Of a DNA stretch of 64,000 nt, positions 11,950 to 24,629 are shown piece by piece. The notes below the pieces were generated by a model. That model ran no database searches, had not been told where the DNA came from, and worked only from the letters and a program-made list of their open reading frames with translations. The first letter of the stretch is position 1; every line of letters starts with the position of its first letter. Source of the stretch: Sympetrum striolatum (Eukaryota > Arthropoda > Insecta > Odonata > Libellulidae); assembly GCA_947579665.1 (NCBI GenBank), contig OX388345.1:72345454-72409453 (forward strand), in the 5' to 3' direction. The position numbers and the translations under genes were made by a program.

Positions 11950-14025
11950 ACTGCTGGAATCATGCGGAAAAGCTACTGAGGTATGAGTGATTAGGAATAT
12001 TTTGCGTTCAATTTGGTGACCCATTAGCATAGGCTATGAAAAAAATTAAATCATTCCTCACAATAAACTACGTACTGGTGCTATAATGCGCTTGGTGTAT
12101 TCGGTAATTCACTTCGGTAAATTCGATGCAAGTTTCTGTTAAAGACTAATGGAACAGCCTCCGCTGAAGAGCATGAATGATTTCTAAACTCTGCAGCAAG
12201 CCGAGATCACTTGTCATGGACGAAGTGAAAATTGGTCTCCGACACTGAGAGCAGTATATCTTTACCTAGAATTGATTTCCTTCGCGAATGTGATTTAAAG
12301 GGAAGTTGGCTACGCCTGGTGACGGCGAGACGACATACGCTATTGTGAGTGTGAATGCTTATACAAAAGGCGCTCCAATTTTTTTAGGCTACCCATTGTT
12401 TCCCGTCGTAACACACCCTTGATATATATTACTCGCGAGAGTTTCTTGATTAAAATATACTGTCATCGCATAAAAATTAAAGGGAATCTCGATATGTTTA
12501 AAATGCGTAAACTATTGATGTTTAAGATAGCACTTTCTTTGATTACCAGGTGCTTAAAGTTTGCCTTTCCTAGCAAATATTCCATCGCATGCTTTTGCAA
12601 TTTCTCTCAAAGAAAAATTAAAACGCAAATGTACTTAGTATCACTGCGCTCAAGGCAACCGAGATAAATGTCGAGAGAGTACCTAAGTATGTAGCTAAAG
12701 ATTGATGATAAAATGGTCAGTAGTTTGAATATTTTGTACTCAAGATTAACATAAATTCATTCAGCAAAATTCCGCGGCACTATAACTCATAAAGGTAAAT
12801 AAATTATTATTTACTTAAGACTTACACAGTTCATGAAAATTGATAATAAAACTAGATATATTCTCACAGACATATTCCCTTTCATTACGGTGTATTTTCA
12901 CGCCAACATTTCTCTGAGCCTATTGCTCCAAATATCAAAATAAAATCCAACTCAAGTATCCAATTAGTTCACGCTTAATAATTCACAAGTATACTCACTA
13001 TAGAAGTGGACTATTAAGAGGCAAGGGCTGGGGAAATCAGGAAGTGGCTCTTACCTGAAAGAAAGAGAAGAAGATAATTAAAATTTCATAATTAATTCAA
13101 GCGAAATATATCTTGAACAAATATTCATCAAGGCACTAACAGAAAAATCTATTTTAGGAGATAATTTAAAGATAAGGTTAGGCATAAGGTGCATAAGAAG
13201 AGACTAAGAAGTGTGAAATTAGCGGAGTTGTCATACAGTGCAATTTCATTAAAATGTAAATGACTTTTACACGATAAAAATTTTCTCCGAGTCTAAACTA
13301 AAATATGAACGGACATATAGGATGAGATAATCACATCAATCATAATGAATTTATCCAATGAAATTGAGATATTACGCATTTAACTCAAAGGAAAATTTTT
13401 AAAGATACGAATACATGAGTTAAAATTTTGTCCGAGTATTTTCTGCTATAAATAGACGAGTCCAATTATTCGAATAACATATTCAACATAATAATTTCAA
13501 CATAATATAGTTAAATATATGGGAATTTATGCGACGAAATGTAATTCTATAGACAAAGCATCAAAATAATTCCTTTCTTCAAAAAAGGCCCTTATTTTCG
13601 GGTTTCTTGATAGCATTAGCAACTACTCATTAGAATTGGTTTATCGATGTTATTCTCACAAAATATTTTATATCTTCCATTTCATAATTTACGTACATAG
13701 CAAATATATTATTATAGCCAACAATATGAATGATTATCTTTAAGAAGTCTAAAAAAGTTTGGGAAATTTATCTCTAATTCTGCAATATCGAATATACGGC
13801 ACTTTTGCAGACCCTAATCACAATAAAAATTGGGTTGGATGAAGACAATATCAGACCATGATACTCTTCCGAAAGAAAATCTTCACGTTTTTTCTTTGAG
13901 TACGTTCACCAGGCATCCAACACGCATCCAAGCATGAGAACATAAATTAAGCCATCCCCTCTCGTACACTCTTCAAGTCACGTGACTCCCATCCCACATT
14001 CCGCACCGAGTTAACATCTTCCTCG
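11950..14025. other. Non-coding stretch, no gene recognised
   Basis: AT-rich, with no recognisable gene or transposon. The palindrome AGTCACGTGACT lies at 13976-13987 and is listed separately. The block 12270-12340 carries more CpG than its surroundings but has no other signature. Confidence 0.55.
13976..13987. promoter_or_regulatory. Perfect 12-bp E-box palindrome
   Basis: AGTCACGTGACT is a perfect palindrome containing the CACGTG E-box with symmetric flanks, the form preferred by bHLH-zip proteins of the USF/TFE and Myc/Max types. It lies at the edge of the CpG-bearing patch at 14.03-14.72 kb. A site of this length can occur by chance in 64 kb, so function is only a possibility. Confidence 0.25.
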
Positions 14026-14029
14026 TATT

Positions 14030-14720
14030 CCCTCTCCTTCGACACCGGTGTCGATCGCGGTTTATTTTAACCCGGAATATCACCGCACCGCTATTACACT
14101 CCATCATTCTATCAATCCTCCTTCAATAATCAATCCGACGTAACCCTTGTATATTTAACTTCCCGCGGTGTGTTTTGCGTCGGTTTCCGAGAGATAGTCT
14201 CCAACTCAATAAATTCCCTTTTCCGCCCGTCTCTGTTGATCGAAGTTGAAATACATACGTATATCCCGGCCTACAAAATACTCGGGGTTGAAAAAATAAA
14301 TCCGCGGAGGACTTGGGGATATAAGTCTGGGGATTCAATGGGATCCTTGTGCGCTCGGGCAACACCCCCCTCGGATTCCCATAACATCTTAACGCGCTCA
14401 GGATAAGCAAGCGTAGCCAACGTCTCGAGGCGCGGGCGATGCCCCGGGGAGGCCTCGGCGAGAATGAACGCGGATGGTGGAATTCTGGCAGTTTGTGGGC
14501 CCTCAGAAATAAAGAAAGATGAAAAGGTAGCCCGGGGGCCCTAACGATTACGTCACAGAACGCGTACGTAAACGGAATCGCCCACGGAAGAAAGCCGGCT
14601 TTCGATAAGAAAGGATATTCTGGTTGCGGAGAACTGCGCTGAAAAAACTCGATGACGTTATGCGGGGAAATTCGTGGAAATATAGAATGGGGAGAGAGGC
14701 TTTTGGCCGAAGTACTCAAA
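14030..14720. other. CpG-bearing GC island with open frames on both strands
   Basis: This 690-base block is clearly more GC- and CpG-rich than the surrounding sequence. It contains a 12-bp palindrome, GACACCGGTGTC (14041-14052). A minus-strand frame of 198 codons (14123-14719) and a plus-strand frame of 78 codons overlap. The long minus frame is rich in R, P, S and L, shows no domain, and is not flanked by convincing splice sites that I can see. It is best described as a compositional island, possibly regulatory. An unrecognised exon is the alternative. Confidence 0.35.
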
Positions 14721-14724
14721 CAGC

Positions 14725-15320
14725 GGTAAGAGCATCATTGAGCGGGATAGACGAAACTACCGTATTCCTGGTTACCTGTAAATAAATACTTATAATATAA
14801 ATAAGTCTGGTGTGAATACCCCTACTACGATAATTAGAGTAATACAAAATTTAGTGAGTAACTGATCACATTGATAAATTCTAAATTATTTCGCAGGACT
14901 TCGTGGAAAGACATACTGAAGAGAAGAGATCTAAAACCTCCAATAGCCGTCTTTGTCGGCGTTCCTCGTCTCCTTCACCGGTATTCGGAGGGACCAGGAA
15001 AGGAACGCCGCACTTTTGAGAAAACTCAATGCACATTTCGAAAGCGATACTCTCATCTTAGGGGTCATTCAGTACGTTTGGTAATTATTAGCAATTCGTA
15101 ACGCAAAAACATGCCAATAATCCAATATTGGTAAATTGGAATTATGAATTGGAACACGGCCTCGTAACTTTATAAGTATCCAAGAGGTCTTCTAAAAAAG
15201 CACTGACAATCGCACATTTCAATACTAAGGCCCCTCTAAACACCAAGCAATAACCTTCTATGAAGGTATTTTACCAAAGCAAGACGAATTTAAAAAAACT
15301 CCGAACTATGGACAAAAGTC
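14725..15320. other. Non-coding stretch, no gene recognised
   Basis: Ordinary AT-rich sequence. A plus-strand frame of 76 codons near 14871-15101 has no family resemblance. No repeat was identified. Confidence 0.55.
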
Positions 15321-15322
15321 AC

Positions 15323-15505
15323 TCATATTTTTCCTAAATTTCTTGCTCTTAAAACATTTGCTTTCTGGTAAAAAACAACAAACCTTTCCCAACCCTGTTT
15401 CTGTCTCTTTCCAAAATTATTTTCCTTCTTACTATCAAGTCGTTCCCAATATTTTTGGCCTCCATTCTTTTCGAGAATAAACGCCCAATTTCCGTCTACT
15501 ACCAT
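15323..15505 (-). pseudogene. LINE endonuclease-domain remnant (minus strand)
   Basis: A 60-codon minus-strand frame contains the segment NNFGKRQKQGWERFVVFYQ, then KANVL and NL. This follows the pattern of the endonuclease domain of RTE-like LINE proteins, where F-G-(x)-(x)-R-N-x-x-G-x-R-L-x-x-F-C-Q-x-N is a familiar stretch downstream of the catalytic D-x-N. Here N, G, R, F and Q of the pattern are kept, the leucine is F, and the usual F-C is F-Y. I could not place the catalytic residues, and sequence on either side does not extend the match clearly. It would be a dead fragment a few tens of residues long. Confidence 0.45.
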
Positions 15506-15509
15506 ATCT

Positions 15510-18500
15510 ATTTTTCTTCATCCCTATAAAATTTTACTTTCTTGCAGTAAAATTCGATAAAAATAAGTTTTCTTTCCTTTTTCTATATACCAGTGAAAGT
15601 TTCGCGGCATAAAATCTCGTCATCTTATGACGATGCCATCTTCTACAATAGTTGACCTCATTTCTACCATCGGTCAGGATTTTCTTTTTCTAAATAAATT
15701 GCTCGCCGATAAAATTGTTACAGCTGCTCCAAGTCGCCCTTGTCTTACACTTCGCCTCGCCAACAAACGTTTATGAGATCTCTTCACTTTCCCATGTCAA
15801 CTTTCATCTTAGAAACCCAGATTTTATGATTTAACGAACATAAACTCTTCAGGGGGCCCCTTGCCAACATTTAAGGAAACAAGAGGGTCCGTCCGTTAAG
15901 ATCCCAGGATCGAACCAACCAAACCCGACGAGTCAATTTTATTGAATAAATAAAATAATACACCGAATTTCATGAACTTAAGGTAAAATTATATTTCACT
16001 GTTTTTACTTCAAAATTTAATTGCTGATTTTATCTTTTATTTCCTTGAATAATTTACTTACTATTTTAAGGGAATAAATTATTTTTGCTGAGTTAGCAAA
16101 ATAAATAATTTTACAAATAAAACTTCATGTAGTTGACTTTAAAAAAAATATACTTAACACGATTCTCTTCTTGTTTTCTGTATCCTAGTAAAAACACTCC
16201 GAAAAAAGCTAATAAAAAACATTTTAACTTTATAAGTTTTCTCCCATGAAAATTGCTTTCTACCTCATGCATAACATTACCTAAATTTGTTTTCATTTCC
16301 CATTACGTTCCTATATTTGGCGACAGTGACAACCAAATATTCGGAGCGGTTAATACCGCAGAACTAAAAATTAGAATAGGAATGAAGATAAAATATTATT
16401 AATATAAAGAAGAAACTTTAGAAAAGTTCATATAAACACTAAGGAATAGAATTAGTCTGAAAGAAATCCACAATTCGTGAAATTGACCCAGATTTATATT
16501 TTTACCGAAAACAACCTACGACGCCAATACTGATTCTTATTTATTCATAATAGCATTCTCCATACCTCCGCACTGTTTAGAATACGATATAATGCTCTCA
16601 AGTCATTTAATTTTTTTCATATGAATAAATAAATTATTCGCGACTATTTCGCTGGAGGAGAAACATGGAGAAATAACGACGAAAAAAATTGTGACATTTT
16701 CATTTTATTTCCGCAAGGAGCCTCACCCTATTCCGCCCTTACGACCCACACAATTCCGCAAAATATGAATTAAGTATCACCCCGCTGAATTTATGGATTC
16801 CAAAAATAAATTCCCTCCCGGAGACATGAAAGGAAGGCATATATATCTTCGGCTATGATTGTTGCGAACGAAGAGAGGGGATTTTCATTATCCAATGCGG
16901 CGGTTTCAACGGAATGAAAAGAATGGATCAGCATCTCGCATTCGAAAGAATGGATTGGGGTCGCACTCGCGTATCCTTGCGATTACAACGTCACGGCCAC
17001 GACTTGCACTCGACAACTCATCCAATTTTGGCTCCGTCCGTGAAAAAGCATTCGCTGCGAGAAAATTCATCGCTTTTTCCAGCAAGACTCCCATCGCCGA
17101 GCCGAAATTTGAGTTTCTGCGTCTCGAATGCAAAAATCCTTCTCTGTTACCTCAAATTGGAATGGAGGGCCGTAGATATTTGATCGTTAAAAATAGTTTT
17201 TCTCTCATCCCTACTGTCGAATCGGTTGCCCTTTCCATACTTTTCTTGTATTATTAATCTTTGAAATTTGCTAATGGAATAACTGTCCCCAGCTTTTAAT
17301 TTAACTCGTCATCACAAAGCATGACTGACATCGTCGAATGACATTGTATATATATAGCTAACGAAGTAGGTTCTGTCTTCTGAGATGCTCTGGACAGTTG
17401 CGGTTCTTATCAATAGATGCGGTAGCCCCTGGGGACGTAAGAAGCTCTTCCTGGGGGATAAAAGCTGATTCGACGACTATGCGTCCTGCTAATGTATCGC
17501 AACTGAAATTCGTCACACAGGCATTTAAATTACGAGTGTTTCGAGCTTCATTGCAGATATATTAGCAACGTGATTCTAACAACTTTTCTTATACAATAAT
17601 CTCACTCGAATCCACATGGCAATAAAAATTGTAAATAAATCTATAGTTATGACATCTAAAAGAATTAAAGTTTCCCAAAGTTATATCAGATAGCACTTGT
17701 TAAAAAATTACGATATTGAGAACTTTTCTCTTTAAAATACGATTGAAGGATATTCTGATTGACTCTTATCTCAGGTAATTAAACCATGTTGTTCGGCTCG
17801 TAAGGGACGCATACGATCCTCAGTCGCTCCTCAATGATGAACGTCTGCTCTGAGGACGATGACGACTCTCAGTTGATCCATTCAATTACAATTTCAAGAT
17901 TGGCTCGCCCATAGAGGATCAGAGTTGGGATGCAGATCACATTCCTTCGCTGCAATGACGTCATAAGAAGTTATCCAACCGTAATTGCACGAGCGGACAA
18001 AAATATCTCCTGTTTCGATAATGAAAATGACTTAGTAAGTGATTAAGTGGGATTGTGGATCAAAAATAAAATAACTAGAAGTCGCAAACCTTTGAAATTT
18101 CGCAAGTTTTCAAATAGCAACATCTGACACTTAACCTACTAATTTTTAACTTCTGAAACTGAGTTGACTGATTGGAGGTTGTTAAGATGGCCTTCTACAA
18201 GACATCCTCGCTCTCTGGCAGAGTTTATTTAATAAAACCAAATTAGTACTTGGCAGATGTTAATAGGAAAAAATATCGATACGACATTAGGATTAGTATA
18301 TTTTGATCGATATATATATCACCGAGTAATCTTATCGACATCGTAAAAAATGTTAACGACTCAAAATTCGATTAAAACAATCGATTGATCGACCGCATCG
18401 ATTTTTTCTTTCAAACGCCATCCAATTCCAGTTCCATTGCTTGATTCAAGTTCATTTCCCAACTCACCATTCTCAATAGAATATTTATGAATATAGTCCT

Positions 18501-20185
18501 GTAAGTTAACATAGTACATGATATATTCCATAATGTTGTCTTTTCATAGCGGAATTATTACTTAGGACGATTTCTCGAATATATTTATTTTGAAAAAATA
18601 TTCTTCAAATTCAAATTAACAAAATCCACATATGATATTATAATTTTTTGAAATCTCGCACTGAAACAGATACATCTTTATCGTTTGAATAAAATAATTA
18701 ATTACTGGGAACCTATGTCTCGACGTCAGATCAAATTTTTGCGTATGAAATTAGATTCATCATTCACCTAGGTATCGCCATGCATGTCAGCAACTCGCAA
18801 CATAAAATTTATCCTACGAATAGCGCAATTCTCTAATAAAAGCACAAATTCTGCATTACCTTGTTAATTCAAAAATTGTTCGCCCTGAGGTTTGGGAAGG
18901 CAAGATAGAGATGTAGGAAACGAGTAAACAAGGCATGCGGTTGCCAGGAATGGATGTGTCAAGTGAAGAAACGTGCTCCTCTGATTCGGCGACGGATTTA
19001 TTCCTTTTCCACGGTATTTCATAGCTGACAGCTTCGTATGGAATTTCCCTCTCCGAGGCATATTTCAAGAGCAGCTCATTATGTTGCGATCGTGCGGCTT
19101 TAATATTCATTCCGCTGAACTTACTTATCTCGAGAGAAATCTCATATTCCATACCCCGAACGGTCTCTCACTTCGAACATGCATTATCACTCTTTTTGAC
19201 GGAATACAACGCGATGTGTGGAAGTTAATACTTTGGAGAAGATGAACTTAATAAGATTCTTTCGATGGAACGCCTTTGACTGTCGAAAACTAAATCTCAT
19301 ATCATACATTTCTACAATCCAATCTTAAAATACATACTATATGAGAATATAAATACAGGTAATATAACACAATAATATATAATTAAAATTCCATCAATTA
19401 GTATAGTATACTAATCTTTATTTATTATTTTAGGGCCATCAAAAGTTATAGCATATCAATATTATAAGTGAGCTGATAAAAAAGTAAAAAGAACGCGCAA
19501 CATTCGATACTGATAAATGCCAATTAAAATTTAAAATCCACCGCAAGAGGGAAAAATAGATAGCAGAAGATAGAAATCATACGAGTATTGGGATCACACA
19601 TTATTGACAAATAAAACCATACTGAGTGATAATTCTATCTTTCATTTCCGATAAGCTGGCGATAAATTCATTCGAATACTTCTTATGCAGATATTTTTCA
19701 ATTAAATTTGTAATTTTCTCAGAGTTTACGTTTACTGCATCACGTTTATTTGTGAATTGGCACATTTCCGCGAAGAGAACAAAAATATGGAATATCTAAT
19801 TGGAACGCTTCGAAATAACCGAGATAATAATTTGTTTCGGAAAACGATTCCCACGTGCCCAGAAAATGTTTTACACGACACCAGACGAAAATTCGGAGAA
19901 ACCGATTCTTCCATTTAACTCACCGTGACTTCAAAACAGATCCAATTAATAAATCTTTGTAAAAGTTAATTAAAATCAATAGGAAATAGTAATAATTAAG
20001 TTGTGGATTAAAACAATCTAGTGAAACTTAGGAAAACGAATCCATAGCATAAAATACCATTCAGAGTAACAAATAAAAGACATAAAAACAGATGACTGAT
20101 ATCATGACTGGGAACTGAGTATACTATACCAATTAACTGCACAAAAAATAAAACAAAATCACTATAACCGTAGTAAATACTATAA
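15510..20185. other. Non-coding stretch, no gene recognised
   Basis: No gene is recognised. The patch 16850-17260 has three frames open together (75, 89 and 132 codons, both strands) and is CpG-bearing, which I treat as composition. The block 17780-17990 is also less AT-rich and could be a conserved non-coding element. At 18300-18410 several ATCGAT words cluster. A B-box-like string near 15910 is discussed among the rejected items. The remainder is AT-rich. Confidence 0.5.
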
Positions 20186-20192
20186 AGAAATA

Positions 20193-20324
20193 ATGGTGGA
20201 AATAACTAAGAAAAGGTTTCACATAAAACCGGACCGGTTTCAACTAGTAATGAAAAAGATAACATATAATGGTCGTATTAACCAAAAAAAAATAGAGAAA
20301 ATTTTTCTTAGTTATTTCCTCCAT
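20193..20324. repeat. Long hairpin: 22-bp arms around an 88-base loop
   Basis: The left arm at 20193-20214 starts ATGGTGGAAATAACTAAG and ends AAAA. The right arm at 20303-20324 is its reverse complement in 21 of 22 positions. The loop contains a second foldback, AAACCGG-A-CCGGTTT (20226-20240). Outside the arms, complementarity continues weakly for a few bases. This could be a small foldback transposon or a transcript hairpin. No terminal signature of a named family or flanking duplication was found. Confidence 0.55.
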
Positions 20325-20329
20325 GATTT

Positions 20330-23300
20330 CCATATTGCAGTTTCAGCAAGTAACGGCTTCTTCGATCAAATTTAATTATAAGGAAAGTTATATTAAATGC
20401 AGGGAAAATTAAGCAGGGAATTGCAAAACCGGGGAGAAGGAAAATATCTCATTCTAAACTAGTCTTCCAATTCGGTTTGGATGAAAGCAGCTTCCTCCAC
20501 CTCGCAGTTCAATAACCTAAAGTAACTTGAGTATGTGAGACCATTAATAGCAATACCATCCCGGGGCCATTACGTCGCTCTCTAATTTCAACTTCCTATC
20601 AACGCCGCCTCGATTGAGAAAATATCTCCCCCGCACTCTGCTCCTTCTTTCGTGAAATTCCGAAACAAGATACCCGCGCCCTCTTTGAGGGAATGTGCCG
20701 CTCGTGTAAAGGAGTATCATTAATCCGTTCTTATGAAACGAAGCAACAGGGCTTGACGAAGGACGGGATTCCGCTGCAATTACGAGATCGTCACTATTTC
20801 CGCGGTTTCAAGGACTGTTCGAGAATATCCAGGGACAGAACTAGACACTCATCGTTTATACAGTAAACCACGGGAAAATTGAATTTAAATCTAATCAACG
20901 TCTTTCTTAAGTCGATGAATCAACAATTTTGAGCATCGTTGTGGTTTATTTATTCATTTATAATTATAAAATTAAGTATTGCAGAAGCTGTAGATCTCCT
21001 AAATGTTTCGTCAGAGAGAGTAAATTCTTATTTAATAACCACCACCCTTTGTAATTCACTGCCTGATTATTGCAATGCATAGCAATTTCATGCATTCATA
21101 TGCACGAAGCAAGAAATTGTACAAAATCGTGTAATCAAGCCTCCTAGTTCATGTAACTCCCTAATAAGGTGAATTTCTAATTTAATTGGCAAATGTTTAA
21201 GGGTTGGTAATCGGGAAGTTTAAGAATAAAAAGAAAAATTGATCTAAAATTTTAATTAATACACAACCACAAAATAGTAGGATTTCGTAGTTGTTCATAT
21301 ATTATCCATTATTCATTTTATTTTTATAATGAGCTTCCACCAAGTGAAGGCTGTAACCATCAACGCTGTTGAGAAGTTTAAGGCTTTAGAAAATGTATCT
21401 AACATGTGAAGTTGTGTCCCCCAGTTAACTCAAGAGTTAACTCTAGAGGTTCTTAGATAGTTGGTAGAAAATAAGTTTCTACTTAGAATACTAATCTGAG
21501 AGTGGATGAGGCTATAAAGTTCAAGAATGTTTGTTAGAAAGAAAGAGTACCATAAAGGGAAATGAAAAATAACCATTTATATACTTCTATGTGTTTGGAA
21601 AACTCGCCCCTTACGTGCAAATGAATACGTAAAGAATTCCAAAATATTTCAAAACACAACTGTTCTTTACAAGAACTAAGAATGTTAGAATGAGAAAATG
21701 CGGAAGGAGACGAAGATACAGCATACGATTATGCACTTGTCCTCACATTGTAGCAAGATAGTAAAACTTGCATCCGTCAGTATAAGCGCAAGGACCATTG
21801 ATTCCAATTGGGTCGGATTAGATGATGAGTATGTACAGGAAAACTAGACGAGATAGACTAAATTGTGGTCAAGTTCAAGTAACCGGTTAGAAGAGAAGGG
21901 CTGGAGTCTACAAGGAGTACATTGCAAGCGTAACGTTTTCCTTGGCCGCCTTGTAAAAAACGAACATCTCCGATAACTCACACAAGTTATGTTCATAAAT
22001 GAGTAGCATGCATTAGCTACGACTTAAAATAAGGGCGGAATTTCGAAAGCACATGGAGAAAGTAGATTCATAGTGCATTAACCCCCTCCCAGACGCTGAA
22101 AGAGAGAAGAATAGAGGTTAAAAATATATAACAATAAATTTACGAGAACGGTTTAATTGATTGGGGAGACATTCAATCAAGAATGGCTCCTTATGACCGA
22201 ACGGTGCTTGTACCAAAGGAAGTACTGCATCTACGACGATGCAGACATTCACTCGAGAGGTATATACGATGCAACTCCAGCCTATCAAACCGACATCAGC
22301 CCCCCAAACAAAACCACTTTCCATTCCGCGCCATCCGCTGTCGCGAAATTAAGTGATAACCCGGTCTTTTTCCTCCATCAACGGTCGTTCAACGCTCCGG
22401 AGGGTAATGGAGGCCTCTTCATTATACAGCAATCATAAGGCCGCGAAATTACGTCCATAACCGACCGCTTTCATTCGGCGGACAATGCGCCAGAGGAAGT
22501 GGGCAATTTTTTGGAGGGCGCACCCGTGCGCCACTCCCACACTCCGATTGACGAAGTGCTTTGACGGACGATGGTGAATTCACAGCAGAGATGGGAAAGA
22601 TGAGAGCTAAATAAATTGGACGACGAAGCTAATAAAAACGCACGCAACTGATGGGAAGGGTGAAGAATGCTCCAGAACAAGTAACTTAAGTAATTAACTC
22701 CAAATGTCAATTACATCTAAGAGTATTCCCTTAAAGGGACACATACCGGGTTGTTTTGGTGTCTAGGAGCAACTAATAAACGCAATATGATAAACTATAT
22801 GTTATGGTTGCTATATGCATGTTATTCCGAAAAGACATTTGCAAACACTGATAGCTCTTTAAAACCAGACTAGTCCATTGACTCTTATTGGAAATAATTA
22901 GTGTGTAACCAATCCTAACGTATTGATCGCTAATAGCGCTGATAAAATTAATAAAAGCACTTCGTTATTTTTCCATTATAACCATTCCACAAATAAAGCC
23001 TTACAGGGCTCAAAATTGAGAAATTACCGAAATTTGGAACTCAAATATATTAAAATCATATATATCATTAAAAAGACACATTAATGAATGGTAATTTCAA
23101 AACGACCTCTTCGTCTGCAGTAACCCTCTGTTGATAGTAATCAGATGCTGAAGGTTCATGCAGACAGCTTTAAGTACATTGATGCAAATCGGCAAATGGA
23201 AAGATGTCTTAGTTAGATATCATGAAGAAACAGTAAAGGAGGAACGTCAAAGAAAGACTAGTAGTATCTGCAGAAGATAATTCTGGAAGAATACGAGTGG

Positions 23301-23865
23301 CTTTCAAAAGATAATTGAATAAGATTAGAAAAACCTTCAAGAACAACTTGAGTATTAACCCTAGATGTGTAAGAGTTTTCGGAGTGAAACTTATGTCTTA
23401 AAAAAGATTAAATAATGTAGCAGTAACAATATAACTAAACGACATACTAGTAGAATGAGAAAGGGCAATTTATTGTTGCGACTAAAATTACGTTACGTAG
23501 CAGCAATCGATAACGAGATTCAAGTCGTGCTAGCGAGAAAGAATCCCTTTCTTTATGAGACCTCTCCTCTCAATACTTGATCCACCCATTCCCTTTGTCA
23601 ACGGTTAATTTCTTCAGTTAAATCCCTCTCTTCCCAAACATCCATAGCATCTTCATGTTTGCTATCCAACCAACCCAACTTACTTTTCTGATTAATGAAT
23701 CCGCGATGGCAAAATTTATGTTATTTTTCTCTAGTAATGACAGTTAAAAATCACTGTGTAGATGAACAGAAAGAACGAAAGCAAATGATTCCTTGAAAGT
23801 TTCCTTTGAATGTATTTTCCAAAATTATTATTCCCTAGGGAAGTTTTATTGCTATTATTATTCTT
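20330..23865. other. Non-coding stretch, no gene recognised
   Basis: No gene is recognised. The block 20470-20850 is CpG-bearing and could hold a conserved non-coding element. A perfect 8-bp-arm palindrome, GTTAACTC-AA-GAGTTAAC, sits at 21424-21441. The patch 22118-22440 is open in two frames on opposite strands and moderately GC-rich. At 23150-23350 a purine-rich stretch gives a plus-strand peptide with a lysine/arginine-rich run, but it could not be assigned. Confidence 0.5.
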
Positions 23866-23874
23866 ATAATTTTT

Positions 23875-24300
23875 ATTATTATTATTATTGTAAAAAATGC
23901 TGCAAGTGGACTAATCGTCCGGTGATAACACATATACATATACTTATATTACACATGTTATTATAAATCCCATCTAAATTTTTGAATTACAAAACAAATA
24001 TATATTGATTCACTGCACATGTACTAGTAAACGTCAAGCTCACTCATCCTTAATAGTTTCACCCAATCTTTTTACAAACTCCCTATGATGTTTTGGGAAG
24101 GGCTACAAGACTCCTGCAGGCAAATCATTCCAATCCTTAACAGCACGATTTAGAAAAGAGAATTTACTGATGTTTGTTCGCTGTTTTATCAATTTAACTT
24201 TATATCTATGGTCTTTTCTGCCGTGAAATTTTGCCATAGTGACTTTGTTTGACAATACCTCCTGATTGGAGGAGGATTGATGTTTGACAATTAACTCCTG
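23875..24300 (-). mobile_element. CR1/Jockey-like LINE 3' end with RT C-terminus (minus strand)
   Basis: Minus-strand translation from about 24231 to 24040 gives KFHGRKDHRYKVKLIK followed by FSFLNRAVKDWNDLPAGV and, after one in-frame stop, a short basic tail ending at a stop codon. The F-x-x-R-x-V-x-x-W-N-x-L-P pattern is the well-known C-terminal signature of CR1/Jockey-type reverse transcriptase proteins. An AT-rich 3' untranslated region of about 150 bases follows, ending in an (AAT)n tail (plus strand (ATT)n at 23875-23889). Everything upstream of the C-terminus is missing or unrecognisable beyond 24300, as expected for a 5'-truncated insertion. Confidence 0.8.
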
Positions 24301-24309
24301 TGTATACTT

Positions 24310-24445
24310 TAAAAAATATAGCTAGCCTTTTCTTGAATCTTCTCTCTTATAAGTAATACTCCATTATTGTCATAGAAATTTTACTACTACATCAAAATTA
24401 AATAAAATTTTTCCACAAGAAAAGACAATTTAGGAAATAAATAAT
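24310..24445. other. AT-rich spacer
   Basis: Short AT-rich sequence following the LINE fragment. It may be a further eroded part of that element, but nothing in it can be assigned. Confidence 0.3.
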
Positions 24446-24549
24446 TCTAGCTCATAGGTAGAGTTCAAATCGTGGAATGTACAGATACACTGTAAGAGTA
24501 AGAGAATTGAGTAACAGACGCAGAAATGGAGTGAGTGAACATGATTGTA

Positions 24550-24625
24550 ATGAGAGAGAGTGAGAGAGATGTACAAGTCGGCATGGAGTGATTCTCGGAT
24601 GAATGGAGAGAGAAAGAGAGGCGTC
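24550..24625. promoter_or_regulatory. Cluster of GAGA-type repeats
   Basis: The runs GAGAGAGAGTGAGAGAGA (24552-24569) and GGAGAGAGAAAGAGAGG (24605-24621) lie within 70 bases of each other. In insects GAGAG words are bound by GAGA factor and occur in promoters and Polycomb response elements, but simple GA-rich sequence also arises by slippage. There is no nearby gene to support a role. Confidence 0.25.
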
Positions 24626-24629
24626 GATG

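Noticed and set aside
14123..14719. 198-codon minus-strand frame as a gene
   Set aside because: It lies in a GC/CpG patch open on both strands, has no domain, and its R/P/S-rich composition follows the base composition.
15896..15935. Third tRNA-derived element, from a GGTTCGATCC string on the minus strand
   Set aside because: The B-box-like word is not flanked by a paired T-stem and no A-box is found at the right distance.
16859..17257. 132-codon plus-strand frame as a gene
   Set aside because: Three frames on both strands are open together over the same patch and none resembles a known protein.
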